Below are positions 7,611-16,186 of a stretch of DNA of 64,000 bases, one piece after another. Under the pieces are notes generated by a model. That model saw only the letters and a program-made list of their open reading frames with translations, was not told the origin of the DNA and made no database searches. The stretch comes from Salarchaeum japonicum (lineage in GTDB: Archaea > Halobacteriota > Halobacteria > Halobacteriales > Halobacteriaceae). The stretch covers positions 811,564-875,563 of the forward strand of contig NZ_CP085324.1 in assembly GCF_020614395.1 (NCBI RefSeq). The letters run 5' to 3'. The first letter of the stretch is position 1. Each line of letters starts with the position of its first letter. Made by a program: the position numbers and the translations under genes.

Positions 7611-9877
7611 AACTCACGGTCAAACCCCTGAAGCAGAAGGACGCCGGCCGTGGACTGGCCGCCATCGACCGCCAGTCGATGCAGGAACTCGGCCTCGAAA
7701 ACGGCGACTACATCGTCATCAGCGGGAAGGACTCGGGTCGCGCCGTCGCGCGCGTCTGGCCTGGCTACCCCGAGGACGACGGCCAGGGCGTCGCCCGCAT
7801 CGACGGCCGCCTCCGCCAGGAGGCCGACGTGGGCATCGACGACAAGGTCGAAGTGGAGAAGGCGGACATCAAGCCCGCCGGCGCGATCACGGTCGCGCTC
7901 CCGCAGAACCTCCGCGTACGCGGCGACATCTCCCCGATGGTGCGCGACCGCCTGAGCGGCCGCCCCGTCACCGCCGGACAGACCGTCCACATCAGCTTCG
8001 GGTTCGGCGGCCTCGGGTCGTCGAGCGGCCAGCAGATTCCCGTGAAAATCGCGGACACGGAACCCGACGGCACGGTCGTCGTCACGGACTCCAGCGAGAT
8101 TCAGCTCTCCGAGCGGCCCGCCGAGGAGATTCAGACGGGCGGCGGCGAGAGCGGCGACAGCACGCCGAACGTCGCGTACGAGGACATCGGCGGCCTGGAC
8201 GAGGAACTCGAACAGGTGCGGGAGATGATCGAACTCCCGATGCGCCACCCCGAACTGTTCCAGCAACTCGGCATCGAGCCGCCGAAGGGCGTGCTCCTCC
8301 ACGGCCCGCCCGGAACGGGGAAGACGCTCATCGCCAAAGCGGTGGCGAACGAGATCGACGCGCACTTCGAGACCATCTCGGGCCCCGAAATCATGTCGAA
8401 GTACTACGGGGAGTCCGAGGAGCAACTGCGCGAGGTGTTCGACGAGGCGGAGGAGAACACGCCCGCCATCATCTTCATCGACGAAATCGACAGCATCGCG
8501 CCGAAGCGCGGTGAGACGAGCGGTGACGTGGAGCGTCGCGTCGTCGCCCAGCTCCTCAGCCTGATGGACGGCCTCGAAGAGCGCGGGGACGTGACGGTCA
8601 TCGCCGCCACCAACCGCGTGGACGCCATCGACCCCGCGCTCCGCCGCGGCGGCCGGTTCGACCGCGAAATCGAAATCGGCGTCCCGGACAAGGACGGCCG
8701 CAAGGAAATCCTCCAGGTGCACACGCGCGGGATGCCGCTCGCCGACGGCATCGACCTGGACGAGTACGCGGAGAACACGCACGGGTTCGTCGGCGCGGAC
8801 ATCGAGTCCCTCGCGAAGGAGTCCGCGATGAACGCCCTGCGCCGGGTGCGCCCCCAGATAGACCTCGAATCCGAGGAGATAGACGCGGAAGTCCTCGAAT
8901 CCATCCAGGTCACGGAGAGCGACGTGAAGGACGCGCTGAAGGGCATCGAGCCGTCCGCGCTCCGCGAGGTGTTCGTCGAGGTTCCGGACGTGACCTGGGA
9001 GAGCGTCGGCGGCCTCGAAGACACGAAGGAGCGCCTGCGCGAGACCATCCAGTGGCCGCTCGACTACCCCGAGGTGTTCGAGTCGATGGACCTCGAATCC
9101 GCGAAGGGCGTCCTGCTCTACGGGCCGCCCGGAACGGGGAAGACCTTGCTCGCGAAGGCGGTGGCGAACGAGGCGAACTCGAACTTCATCTCCGTGAAGG
9201 GGCCCGAACTCCTCAACAAGTACGTCGGGGAGTCCGAGAAGGGCGTCCGCGAGGTGTTCGAGAAAGCGCGGTCGAACGCACCGACAGTGGTGTTCTTCGA
9301 CGAAATCGACTCCATCGCGGGCCAGCGCGGCCAGAACATGAGCGACTCCGGCGTCGGCGAGCGCGTCGTCAGCCAGTTGCTCACCGAGTTGGACGGTATC
9401 GAGGAGTTGGAGGACGTGGTCGTGGTCGCGACGACGAACCGCCCCGACCTCATCGACTCCGCGCTCCTCCGTCCCGGCCGCCTCGACCGCCACGTCCACG
9501 TGCCCGTGCCGGACGAGGACGCGCGCCGCGCCATCCTCTCCGTGCACACGCGCAGCAAGCCGCTCGCGGACGACGTTGACCTCGACGAGGTCGCCGCGCG
9601 CACCGACGGGTTCGTCGGCGCGGACATCGAGGCGCTCGTCCGGGAGGCGACGATGAACGCCACCCGCGAGTTCGTGAACTCGGTCAGCCCCGAGGAGGCC
9701 GCGGAGAGCGTCGGGAACGTCCGCGTCACGATGGCGCACTTCGAGGACGCGCTCGACGAGGTCGGGCCGAGCGTGGACGAGGAGGTTCGCGAGCAGTACG
9801 AGGAGATAGAACAGCGCTTCGAGACGGCGGAGAGTCCCGAGGAAGAGGCGTTCGAGCCGGGACACGCCTTCCAGTAA
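7607..9877 (+). CDS. cdc48: Cdc48/VAT family AAA ATPase
   Basis: 756-residue protein-unfolding ATPase with the full N-D1-D2 layout. The N domain (about 1-185) has the double-psi barrel start [21 protein letters not shown]1 has Walker A GPPGTGKT near residue 232, Walker B IIFIDEID near 287, and an arginine-finger region. D2 has Walker A near 505 and Walker B VVFFDEID near 561. It probably feeds substrates to the proteasome, whose alpha subunit is at 51.9 kb. It is coupled to the Hsp20-like gene by a 4-bp overlap and shares its heat-shock-type promoter. The acidic C-tail ends FEPGHAFQ, without the eukaryotic HbYX motif. Confidence 0.96.
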   Translation: MKLTVKPLKQKDAGRGLAAIDRQSMQELGLENGDYIVISGKDSGRAVARVWPGYPEDDGQGVARIDGRLRQEADVGIDDKVEVEKADIKPAGAITVALPQNLRVRGDISPMVRDRLSGRPVTAGQTVHISFGFGGLGSSSGQQIPVKIADTEPDGTVVVTDSSEIQLSERPAEEIQTGGGESGDSTPNVAYEDIGGLDEELEQVREMIELPMRHPELFQQLGIEPPKGVLLHGPPGTGKTLIAKAVANEIDAHFETISGPEIMSKYYGESEEQLREVFDEAEENTPAIIFIDEIDSIAPKRGETSGDVERRVVAQLLSLMDGLEERGDVTVIAATNRVDAIDPALRRGGRFDREIEIGVPDKDGRKEILQVHTRGMPLADGIDLDEYAENTHGFVGADIESLAKESAMNALRRVRPQIDLESEEIDAEVLESIQVTESDVKDALKGIEPSALREVFVEVPDVTWESVGGLEDTKERLRETIQWPLDYPEVFESMDLESAKGVLLYGPPGTGKTLLAKAVANEANSNFISVKGPELLNKYVGESEKGVREVFEKARSNAPTVVFFDEIDSIAGQRGQNMSDSGVGERVVSQLLTELDGIEELEDVVVVATTNRPDLIDSALLRPGRLDRHVHVPVPDEDARRAILSVHTRSKPLADDVDLDEVAARTDGFVGADIEALVREATMNATREFVNSVSPEEAAESVGNVRVTMAHFEDALDEVGPSVDEEVREQYEEIEQRFETAESPEEEAFEPGHAFQ

Positions 9878-9942
9878 GCCCGCGCTCGGCACGTTCTCGA
9901 TTTTTCGAAGGCCGTAAGGCGTCTCCCTCACTACGTCGGGGT

Positions 9943-11115
9943 ATGATTCCTCCCGGTGCGGACACCGTGCTCGTGCGACACGGGGACGTCGGGTCGAAGT
10001 CCGCGAAGGTGCAGTCCGACATGGAGCGCGTGCTCCGGGAGAACCTCGAACGAACGCTCGAATCGCGGGATATCGAGGCGGCCGTGGACGTGCGGTGGGC
10101 GCGGATTTTCGCGCGCGGCGACGACGTTGACGCGATAGCGGACGCCGCCACCGACGCCTTCGGCGTCGTCTCCGCCAGCCCGTGTCTCGTGGTCGACCCG
10201 TCGATGCGCGGCATCCGGCGCGCGCTCGCGAACACGGCCCGCGAACACTACGACGGCGGCGCGTTCGCCGTCGAGGCGCGGCGTGCCGGCAGCCACGACT
10301 TCACGAGCCAGGACATCGGCCGGGACGGCGGGGAAGCCGTCTGGGAGGCCGTCGAGAACGACTTCCAGCCCGAAGTAGACCTGGACGACCCCGACATCAC
10401 GTTCTTCGTGGAGTGCCGGGACGACGCCGCGTACGTCTTCCTCGAAAAGCGCGACGGCCCGGGCGGCCTGCCGCTGGGAACCCAGCGCCCGCTCGTCGCG
10501 CTCGTCTCCGGCGGCATCGACTCGCCCGTCGCGGCGTACGAAGCCATGAAACGCGGCGCTCCCGTGATTCCGGTCTACCTCGACCTCGGGCCGTACGGCG
10601 GCCCCGACCACGAGGCGCGCGCCATCGAAACCGTCCGCCGGCTCTCCGCCTACGCGTCCGGCCGCGACCTCACCGTCCACCGGGTGCCCACCGGCCCCGC
10701 CGTCGAGCGCGTCGTCGAGGCGACCGGCGCGGAGCGGATGCTCGTCTACCGCCGCCTGATGTACCGCATCGCCGAAGCCGTCGCCGAGGAGGCGGGCGCG
10801 GTCGGCGTCGTCACCGGGGAGGCGCTCGGCCAGAAGTCGAGTCAGACCGCCGCGAACTTCGCCGCCGTGGACGACGCCACCACGCTCCCGATTCACCGCC
10901 CGCTCTTCACGCGGGACAAACAGGACATCGTCTCCCAGGCCCGCGACATCGGGACGTTCGACACCGCCACCGTGAACGCCGGCTGTAACCGCATCGCGCC
11001 AGACTACCCCGAGACGAACGCCGACCCCGCCGCCGTGCGCGCCGCCGTCCCCGACGACCTCCCCTGCCTCATCGAGACCGCCGTCGAAGACCGCGACCTC
11101 GTGGAGGTACCATGA
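9943..11115 (+). CDS. thiI: tRNA 4-thiouridine synthase ThiI
   Basis: 390 residues: N-terminal ferredoxin-like/THUMP RNA-binding region (about 1-170) and C-terminal PP-loop ATP pyrophosphatase with SGGIDSP at residues 189-195. It makes s4U8 in tRNA, and possibly sulfur for thiamine. The C-terminal rhodanese domain of the E. coli enzyme is absent, as is normal in archaea; Cys in VNAGCNRIAP is the candidate sulfur-handling residue. It is followed one base later by the DUF5804 gene, so the two likely form an operon. The start sits about 30 bp after a T-rich stretch at 9901-9906 plus spacer, and is typical for the family. Confidence 0.93.
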   Translation: MIPPGADTVLVRHGDVGSKSAKVQSDMERVLRENLERTLESRDIEAAVDVRWARIFARGDDVDAIADAATDAFGVVSASPCLVVDPSMRGIRRALANTAREHYDGGAFAVEARRAGSHDFTSQDIGRDGGEAVWEAVENDFQPEVDLDDPDITFFVECRDDAAYVFLEKRDGPGGLPLGTQRPLVALVSGGIDSPVAAYEAMKRGAPVIPVYLDLGPYGGPDHEARAIETVRRLSAYASGRDLTVHRVPTGPAVERVVEATGAERMLVYRRLMYRIAEAVAEEAGAVGVVTGEALGQKSSQTAANFAAVDDATTLPIHRPLFTRDKQDIVSQARDIGTFDTATVNAGCNRIAPDYPETNADPAAVRAAVPDDLPCLIETAVEDRDLVEVP

Positions 11116-11116
11116 C

Positions 11117-11566
11117 ATGACTCGGGTCTGCCTCGTCGAGGACGACGACTCAAGCCTCCCACTCGACCTCTACGGCTACGACACCGCCCGCCGCGCGCTC
11201 GCCACCTACGACCTCACCGAACCCTGGGACAACACCGTCGTCCTCGACACCGTCAGCCTCGGCGCGGCCGTCAGCCTCCTCAACGACCTCAACTGGTACC
11301 TCGCCCGCCTCACCAGCGACGCCTTCGTCCAAGACCCCAGCGTCAGCCGCCACGAGTGGCTCTCCCGCCCCCTCGCCCGCGAAATCCGGGACGGAAACGT
11401 CTCCCCCGACGACCCGATCAACCGCCTCAAGGTCTACGGCGTCGAAAACGGCCGCCTCGTCGACCCGACCAACGTCCTCCGCGGCAGCGGTGGCGACGGC
11501 GACTACGAACGAAGCGAATACGACGACACCGTCGTCGTCAGAGTCACCCAAGACGAGTTCTTCTGA
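11117..11566 (+). CDS. DUF5804 family protein
   Basis: 149 residues. Conserved-looking blocks TRVCLVEDDD, ATYDLTEPWDNT, DTVSLGAAVSLLNDLNWYLARL and HEWLSRPLA match the haloarchaeal DUF5804 family, whose function is unknown. There is no signal peptide or membrane helix; the C-terminus is acidic. The start is one base after the thiI stop, so co-expression with tRNA thiolation is likely, but I see no catalytic motif. The stop codon is followed at once by a degenerate CCCAC-hairpin element. Confidence 0.75.
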   Translation: MTRVCLVEDDDSSLPLDLYGYDTARRALATYDLTEPWDNTVVLDTVSLGAAVSLLNDLNWYLARLTSDAFVQDPSVSRHEWLSRPLAREIRDGNVSPDDPINRLKVYGVENGRLVDPTNVLRGSGGDGDYERSEYDDTVVVRVTQDEFF

Positions 11567-11871
11567 CCCACCGTTTACGCTGCGCGCCGGCGATACCGGC
11601 GCGCTCGGAAAAAGCTGGACGAAACGCCGTCGTTACCCTCTTCGCGGGTTCCTCGGCCCGCGCTTCGCGCGGCGAATCTCTGCGCTCGGGCTCTTCGAGC
11701 CGTTACCAGAAACGCGATGCGTTTCTGGTTAGCGAACGAGACGCAACGCGTCTCGTCAACGCTCGCTTGAGAACGCTCCGACCGTGTCTGCTTGGGTTTC
11801 TGTGAGCGTTCGGATTTTACCGACGGAAATCGACGGCTTCTGGCTGCATAGCGAGACGCAACGCGTCTCGC
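11567..11871 (+). repeat. Hairpin cluster after DUF5804, including a degenerate 3' element
   Basis: It starts CCCAC after the stop, then GCGCGCCGG-CGATA-CCGGCGCGC (11582-11604), then GGAAAAAGCTGGACGAAA, a diverged form of the GGAAAAACCTGGAGGGAAA linker. Downstream are ACCAGAAACGC-GAT-GCGTTTCTGGT (11705-11729), ACGAGACGC-AAC-GCGTCTCGT (11736-11756) and GCGAGACGC-AAC-GCGTCTCGC (11851-11871). The last two share the hairpin core GAGACGCAACGCGTCTC. No credible gene is present from 11567 to 12108; from about 11890 the base composition becomes AT-richer. Confidence 0.6.
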
Positions 11872-12108
11872 GACTGGCGACTGGCTTTAACTGGTTTCCT
11901 TTGGCGACCCATCGAGAATCGGGTATCAGAGTTCAACGATATCACAGAACGAACGATGTAGTTGTTCTAGCGAAGTTGGAGGGCGTATTTCAGTGTACGG
12001 CATATCGGGGACTGGTATACTATTCAGATATTGGACAAGTTCTTTTGGGAGATACCATTCTCGACTCAGACTGCACGCACCAACTGAAGAGGAGTGGTTA
12101 GTCGGTGT

Positions 12109-12504
12109 TTACGGCCCAACGCAATCGTCGTAGGAGAGATCTGCCGCGTTTACCTTCAGGGTATCTCCATTGTGGTCAGTTGCGGTATCCCACGACCCGC
12201 CAGAACTCGACCAGCTGAGTGAGATAGCTCCGACTGAGATACTCAGCCCGTCCCAGGTGCCTTCGTACGTGTGTTCGTACTCCCCATAGATAGTGCGTTG
12301 AATGGCTGAATCGGAGGTGCCTTCATTCCAGCGGAGTTCACATCCGGCTGAACAAACTCCCTGTGTGTCGACTGATATGTCGTGAACGTTGAACGCGATC
12401 CCCTCGGGGCCCTCTGATTCGTAGCCGATATCGCTTGTACTAGTCCAGTACTCGTTGCCGTTCAGATCTGGTATCCAGAAGTGGCGGTCAGACCAGGTTA
12501 TTTC
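12109..12504 (-). pseudogene. 131-codon in-frame continuation after a TAG (C-terminal secreted domain, no start)
   Basis: Directly after the TAG (12505-12507) of the Tat-signal gene upstream, the same frame stays open for 131 codons to a TAA at 12109-12111. It reads like real protein: EITWSDRHFWIPDLNGNEYW at the start, VCSAGCELRWNEG in the middle, SLSWSSSGGSWD and LSYDDCVGP at the end. It is Trp/Ser/Gly-rich and beta-like, as expected of a secreted domain. There is no ATG, GTG or TTG in frame. Most likely it is the C-terminal half of the upstream gene, cut off by a nonsense mutation (CAG or TGG to TAG). Read-through or a sequencing error are alternatives. Confidence 0.55.
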
Positions 12505-13425
12505 CTAGCACTTTGCTCGGTCTTCCCCCTGTGGACAAGGAGTATCATAGTACCAGCAACCGTCAATATAATATCTCTGGCATCGTGGCCATCTCCTCGA
12601 AACAGGGGGTGAACAAGTCCCAATAACTGTTTGTGAACAAGATCCGGCTTGGCAATAAACACGAGCACGGATAGGCTGTCCGCTGGTCGGATTATAACAA
12701 TACGTAAATATGGAACCTTGTGTTACTACATCGTATTCATCTATTTTATGTATTTGGTCCTCACTGTTAACTGGTGATTCTTGCTTATTGCTTATATGGC
12801 GAATTATGCTATTGTTTTTCGTTCCGCTTACCTGGGAAAGTGGTTCTATGAGCGCATATGCGCGTTTCTCCCCCGGGGTTATGATTATAGATATACGGGT
12901 CTCGTCTTCAAAGTATCCGAGTTCACTCGGCTGGTGAAGGGTGTATTGAATTTTTGTTCGTTCTTCGCCCAGCCGTGAGCGGTAACCCAATACTATTCCA
13001 GATTCGGGTTTATCCAGATCAAACTTTGTGGATTCAAATGCCTGTCCACTTAGTAGGTCTTCTGCGTCAATACTGGCTACATCAAACACACCCTTGTCCT
13101 CTAACCGATATATGAGTTCGCTGGCTTGGTCTCTAATGTACTCGCCTAGATGATTCTGTTGCGAGTCAGAGAGTGTAATACTTGATCCGTTACGTGAATC
13201 GCCAAATATGTCTTCAAACGCGCTGTTTCTTTCTACCGGCGTCATGGTCAAGTTGCTTGGTGATTCAGCGCTAACTGACATTGGAACAGCTCCGACGCCT
13301 GATGTTGCTACAGCTCCCTTTAGAACCTTTCTCCGATTGACACTAACTTGCTCATCACCCGTGTCACTATTGTTATCGCTATTAGCCAAGCCAATACGAT
13401 TACGAATCCACCTGATGATTACCAT
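12505..13425 (-). CDS. Tat-exported protein of unknown function with Cys-rich C-terminus
   Basis: 306 residues from the ATG at 13425; a GTG at 13437 is possible but an AT-rich promoter (about 13449-13459) fits 13425 better. A twin-arginine signal NRRKVLKGAVATSGVGAVPM near residues 30-50 indicates Tat export. The mature part has no family I recognise. The last 65 residues contain about nine cysteines (YCQAGSCSQTVIGTC to CWYYDTPC), suggesting disulfides or metal binding outside the cell. It ends at a TAG followed by an open in-frame continuation. The surrounding DNA is AT-rich and codon use is unlike the core genes, suggesting transfer. Confidence 0.6.
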   Translation of the reverse strand: MVIIRWIRNRIGLANSDNNSDTGDEQVSVNRRKVLKGAVATSGVGAVPMSVSAESPSNLTMTPVERNSAFEDIFGDSRNGSSITLSDSQQNHLGEYIRDQASELIYRLEDKGVFDVASIDAEDLLSGQAFESTKFDLDKPESGIVLGYRSRLGEERTKIQYTLHQPSELGYFEDETRISIIITPGEKRAYALIEPLSQVSGTKNNSIIRHISNKQESPVNSEDQIHKIDEYDVVTQGSIFTYCYNPTSGQPIRARVYCQAGSCSQTVIGTCSPPVSRRWPRCQRYYIDGCWYYDTPCPQGEDRAKC

Positions 13426-13500
13426 ACAAAACCCCACACAATAATAACATAAATATATTACTATAGTTAGAAAGTAGTACTATATTAACAGTCGATATAA

Positions 13501-14283
13501 CTACGCGGTGGTATTTGAGGCCCTATGATACCAAGTTGGCTGTTTTACGGGATTAGAATCTACCATCTCAAACAAAATTGTACGGTGGACAGTGGACCCT
13601 CCGGCTCTGTAAGTGATATTAAGTTGTTGGATAACGCCTTCACTCGAAACGTGCATCTGGAACTCAACCCCGGTCACTCTTGAATTAGCGAATGTCACTT
13701 CATCGGTTGTCCCGTGGATGTGGATAAGGTCTGCTCCCGCGCGTTCAACGGTTATATTTGCGTTGGCAATCAATTGGTAGACAAGATTCCGCTCAAAGAC
13801 TTTCTCTGGCAGCACCCGCTTAGGTGGGACTGGTGGATCATCGGGGAAACTGTTTAACTGTGGAACGTGGTAGGTAGTATTCTTACCCCCATAGAGCCTG
13901 TATATCACGCGTTCTCCCTCAGTATATCCAATGACGGTTCCATTCGTTATGTTGAAGCCGATCGGAACTCCCTGACTAGTTCGGTTCCATCGCCAGTAGG
14001 ATTGGTTCGCGTAAGAAAGTCTAGATTCTCGGATTGACGTTGTGGTAGACCCATTAACAACCTCAAAGGTAGTTCGCTTCACGAATTGCCCCGATCGGAG
14101 GGTTGTCAGATGGCTATTCGCCAATTCCATCGCATCTGACACCCCCGAAGTTGTGATTCCAGGAGCGAGTTGTTCCGGTTCTGCCATTGTCGACTGGTTA
14201 TCGCTACCAGATAGGCCGGCACAACCAGCACAGGCAACAAGTATCATACACAAAATAACAGCCGTTACATTCCGGGAGCGCAT
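13501..14283 (-). CDS. Lipoprotein, DUF7537-like paralogue in the island
   Basis: 260 residues with a signal peptide and lipobox ACAGC (Cys near residue 18-21). The mature part starts LAPGITTSGVSDAMELANSH, parallel to YPPGVTAEGVENA and YPPGVTAAGVESG in the proteins at 1840-2697 and 54675-55427. The C-terminal VKQPTWYHRA parallels their P-W endings. Many NxS/T sequons (NQS, NRT, NIT, NGT, NTT) suggest a glycosylated surface protein. Base composition is much lower in GC than its two paralogues, consistent with horizontal acquisition. Function is unknown. Confidence 0.7.
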   Translation of the reverse strand: MRSRNVTAVILCMILVACAGCAGLSGSDNQSTMAEPEQLAPGITTSGVSDAMELANSHLTTLRSGQFVKRTTFEVVNGSTTTSIRESRLSYANQSYWRWNRTSQGVPIGFNITNGTVIGYTEGERVIYRLYGGKNTTYHVPQLNSFPDDPPVPPKRVLPEKVFERNLVYQLIANANITVERAGADLIHIHGTTDEVTFANSRVTGVEFQMHVSSEGVIQQLNITYRAGGSTVHRTILFEMVDSNPVKQPTWYHRASNTTA

Positions 14284-14500
14284 AGACTTACATTTGGCTT
14301 TCTAATAAGTAAAACCTTTCATTATTTGGGAGCCATTCACAGGTCCGTGGGAGCATATATCTGTGCTGTAGAAGTAGGTTCAATTAATTATATAACCTAT
14401 TAATGTGGAAATTGGATGGGGAATAGCCCGCTCCTAATCATATCCATTCGGGTCTGGACTTCCCAAAATTAATATTAATACGAACGATAGTACTGGCCGA

Positions 14501-15442
14501 ATGAAAGTTGATGTGGTGGATTTGCTCCACCAACCGGATTACACCGGTGAAAACAGATGTGAACCGTGCACGGTACTGAACCTCGCCATCGCCGGAATCG
14601 TCGGCTCGTTGGTCGCACGAAAGACCCGGCTTGGTAGCCTTGTCGCGGTAGGGATTTCCGTTGGACTCATCTATCTCCGTGGGTATCTTGTGCCGGGAAC
14701 CCCTGTATTGACGAAGCAATACCTCCCACCAACTGTTCTCGAGTGGTTCGGGAAGAACCCAGACCCAGACCTCGCGTCCGGATTCAATTCGAGCGCGACC
14801 AGAAGTTCGACGACAGGCACTCGTACGACTTTAGATACCACGCCGCAGACACCGTCGGAGCCAGCCTCGGAACTAGGTGACAACGGCAACAATGAGGTTG
14901 AACATGAACAGAACATTCCCGATAACGACCTTGAGGCGTTCTTTGTGAATCACGATATTCTTGAACCGTGCGCGGATTCCGACGACCTCTGTTTGACTGA
15001 TGAGTTTGCGAACGCGTGGACTGCTGCAACCGAAGCACTCGTCGATACAGACCTCACTGCGGAGACAGTTGCAGACGCCCTCGGTATCGACGAGGAAAAT
15101 CAGGCATTTGAACTTACCACCAACAACGAGGTACGAATCCTTCGATCAGAGACGGGTACCCTCGGACAGTGGCCCTCTCAGGCAGCGCTCGTCGCGGATG
15201 TCGCAGCGAGTCGCGTCCTTCAGCGCCGGATTCTAGGCTGGGATGAGTTTGATCCGGAAGAGCGGGGGCCGCTTCTGAACAGTTTGCGAATGTTCCTTGA
15301 GACGTGCCCGACGACGGGTGGCGATGTCCTACTCGGTGAGGAGGTCGTCGAGTCGTGTTGTAGTTCTCACAAAGTCCTCGCTGTCAGTTGTAAGGACTCG
15401 GGTGAACGTCTTTTCGAACACCCATTCCCAGAGTCTGAGTAG
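14501..15442 (+). CDS. Membrane-anchored protein of unknown function
   Basis: 313 residues. The N-terminus MKVDVVDLLHQPDYTGENRC has an RCEPC CxxC pair at about residues 19-22, followed by two hydrophobic segments (about 25-40 and 46-62). A Thr/Ser-rich linker (about 95-135) leads to a soluble C-terminal domain containing FFVNHDILEPC, LVDTDLTAETVADALGI, SCCSSHKVLAVSC and GERLFE. Cys pairs at both ends suggest metal or redox sites. I do not recognise a characterised family. A TATA-like TTAATATTAATA at 14468-14479 is about 28 bp before the ATG. It lies in the AT-richer island. Confidence 0.55.
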   Translation: MKVDVVDLLHQPDYTGENRCEPCTVLNLAIAGIVGSLVARKTRLGSLVAVGISVGLIYLRGYLVPGTPVLTKQYLPPTVLEWFGKNPDPDLASGFNSSATRSSTTGTRTTLDTTPQTPSEPASELGDNGNNEVEHEQNIPDNDLEAFFVNHDILEPCADSDDLCLTDEFANAWTAATEALVDTDLTAETVADALGIDEENQAFELTTNNEVRILRSETGTLGQWPSQAALVADVAASRVLQRRILGWDEFDPEERGPLLNSLRMFLETCPTTGGDVLLGEEVVESCCSSHKVLAVSCKDSGERLFEHPFPESE

Positions 15443-15506
15443 TGTTCCCGGTGTATATAGCAGGCTGGGTTGCATACTTATGTTGATAGAGCCATAGATA
15501 TGAAAC

Positions 15507-15767
15507 ATGCCGATGCGAAATCAAACTGGTAAACTCCGGTTTCCGGCTAGTGTTGCCGGACTTATTCTCATTGCATTCCTCCTCGACGCCGGTATAATGT
15601 GGCTCTCAGATTCGATTATGGCCGGCACAGCATCTTGGATTCCAACTGTTGGAACAGTTGGCCAAACTATACTCCTCTACAGCTCGGCTGCAACCCTGTT
15701 TGCGTTCGTTATCGTTCCAGTCATGGCCTTCTGGCTCGGTAAAAAATACGGACAAGAAGCTGAATGA
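15507..15767 (+). CDS. Small two-helix membrane protein, unknown
   Basis: 86 residues: a short basic N-terminus (MPMRNQTGKLRF), a hydrophobic helix (about 13-33), a loop, and a second helix (about 52-77) ending in WLGKKYGQEAE. The positive N-terminus and KK after helix 2 suggest both ends face the cytoplasm. An alternative ATG lies two codons downstream. No family is recognised. It follows the preceding island gene by 64 bp on the same strand. Confidence 0.45.
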   Translation: MPMRNQTGKLRFPASVAGLILIAFLLDAGIMWLSDSIMAGTASWIPTVGTVGQTILLYSSAATLFAFVIVPVMAFWLGKKYGQEAE

Positions 15768-15922
15768 TTTGCCACAGGGTGTATTGAGCACACAGGTATC
15801 GTTTATTACACGGAATTGGTAGTGGCCCCTCGTTCGGTAGGTGCGCCGTCACGAGGTCGCGTTCGTCCGTCGCAACGGACTACCCGAGCAGGCTGGGAAC
15901 GGACGTATCGCCTTCCTCTTCC

Positions 15923-16186
15923 GTGACCGACGTTCCCGGGAGCGTTCTGGATCGGAACTGCCAGAACGATCTCGAAATCGCGCTTGCGCAGGTCGACCAC
16001 GAGCGGTTCGAGAAACTCGCCGCAGATATCGTGAGTGAACGTAGGCACGCGGTCTCCCCGACCGAAGGAAGCGGGGCGGACGGGGGCCGTGATGCCGACC
16101 TCCGACGCGGCGAGAGGATTAGCCTGTGTGTTCAGCACAGCCTCTCCAACCTATCCGTACAGAGGACTTCAACAGACGCGAAACGT
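15923..16186 (+). pseudogene. Remnant of a restriction-endonuclease-like domain protein
   Basis: The frame encodes DLEIALAQVDHERFEKLAAD, then SPTEGSGADGGRDADL, then LCVQHSL and DAKRSIE. This is the layout of Mrr/REase-like N-terminal domains found on STAND-type NTPases: FExL helix, GxDGGRD catalytic Asp, and a later (V/C)Q strand followed by Lys. The homology fades where the convergent cysK gene begins (16187), so the rest of the protein is missing. It sits at the right edge of the island and is probably a decayed defence gene. No convincing start or promoter. A long open frame continues antisense to cysK but is not coding. Confidence 0.4.

Noticed and set aside
7415-9931. An 838-codon minus-strand frame opposite cdc48
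   Set aside because: It is a GC-driven antisense frame; Cdc48 on the plus strand has both Walker A and B pairs.
11700-11871. CRISPR-like repeats
   Set aside because: The repeated hairpin core occurs only twice with unequal flanks, and there are no spacers of uniform length or cas genes.
11784-12101. A 105-codon open frame on the plus strand in the palindrome region
   Set aside because: It runs through the GAGACGC hairpin, has no promoter and no recognisable domain, and its composition is not coding-like. The opposite strand downstream carries the credible coding signal.
12505-12507. TAG as a pyrrolysine codon
   Set aside because: Haloarchaea are not known to encode pyrrolysine and no pyl genes are visible. 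A nonsense mutation is simpler.
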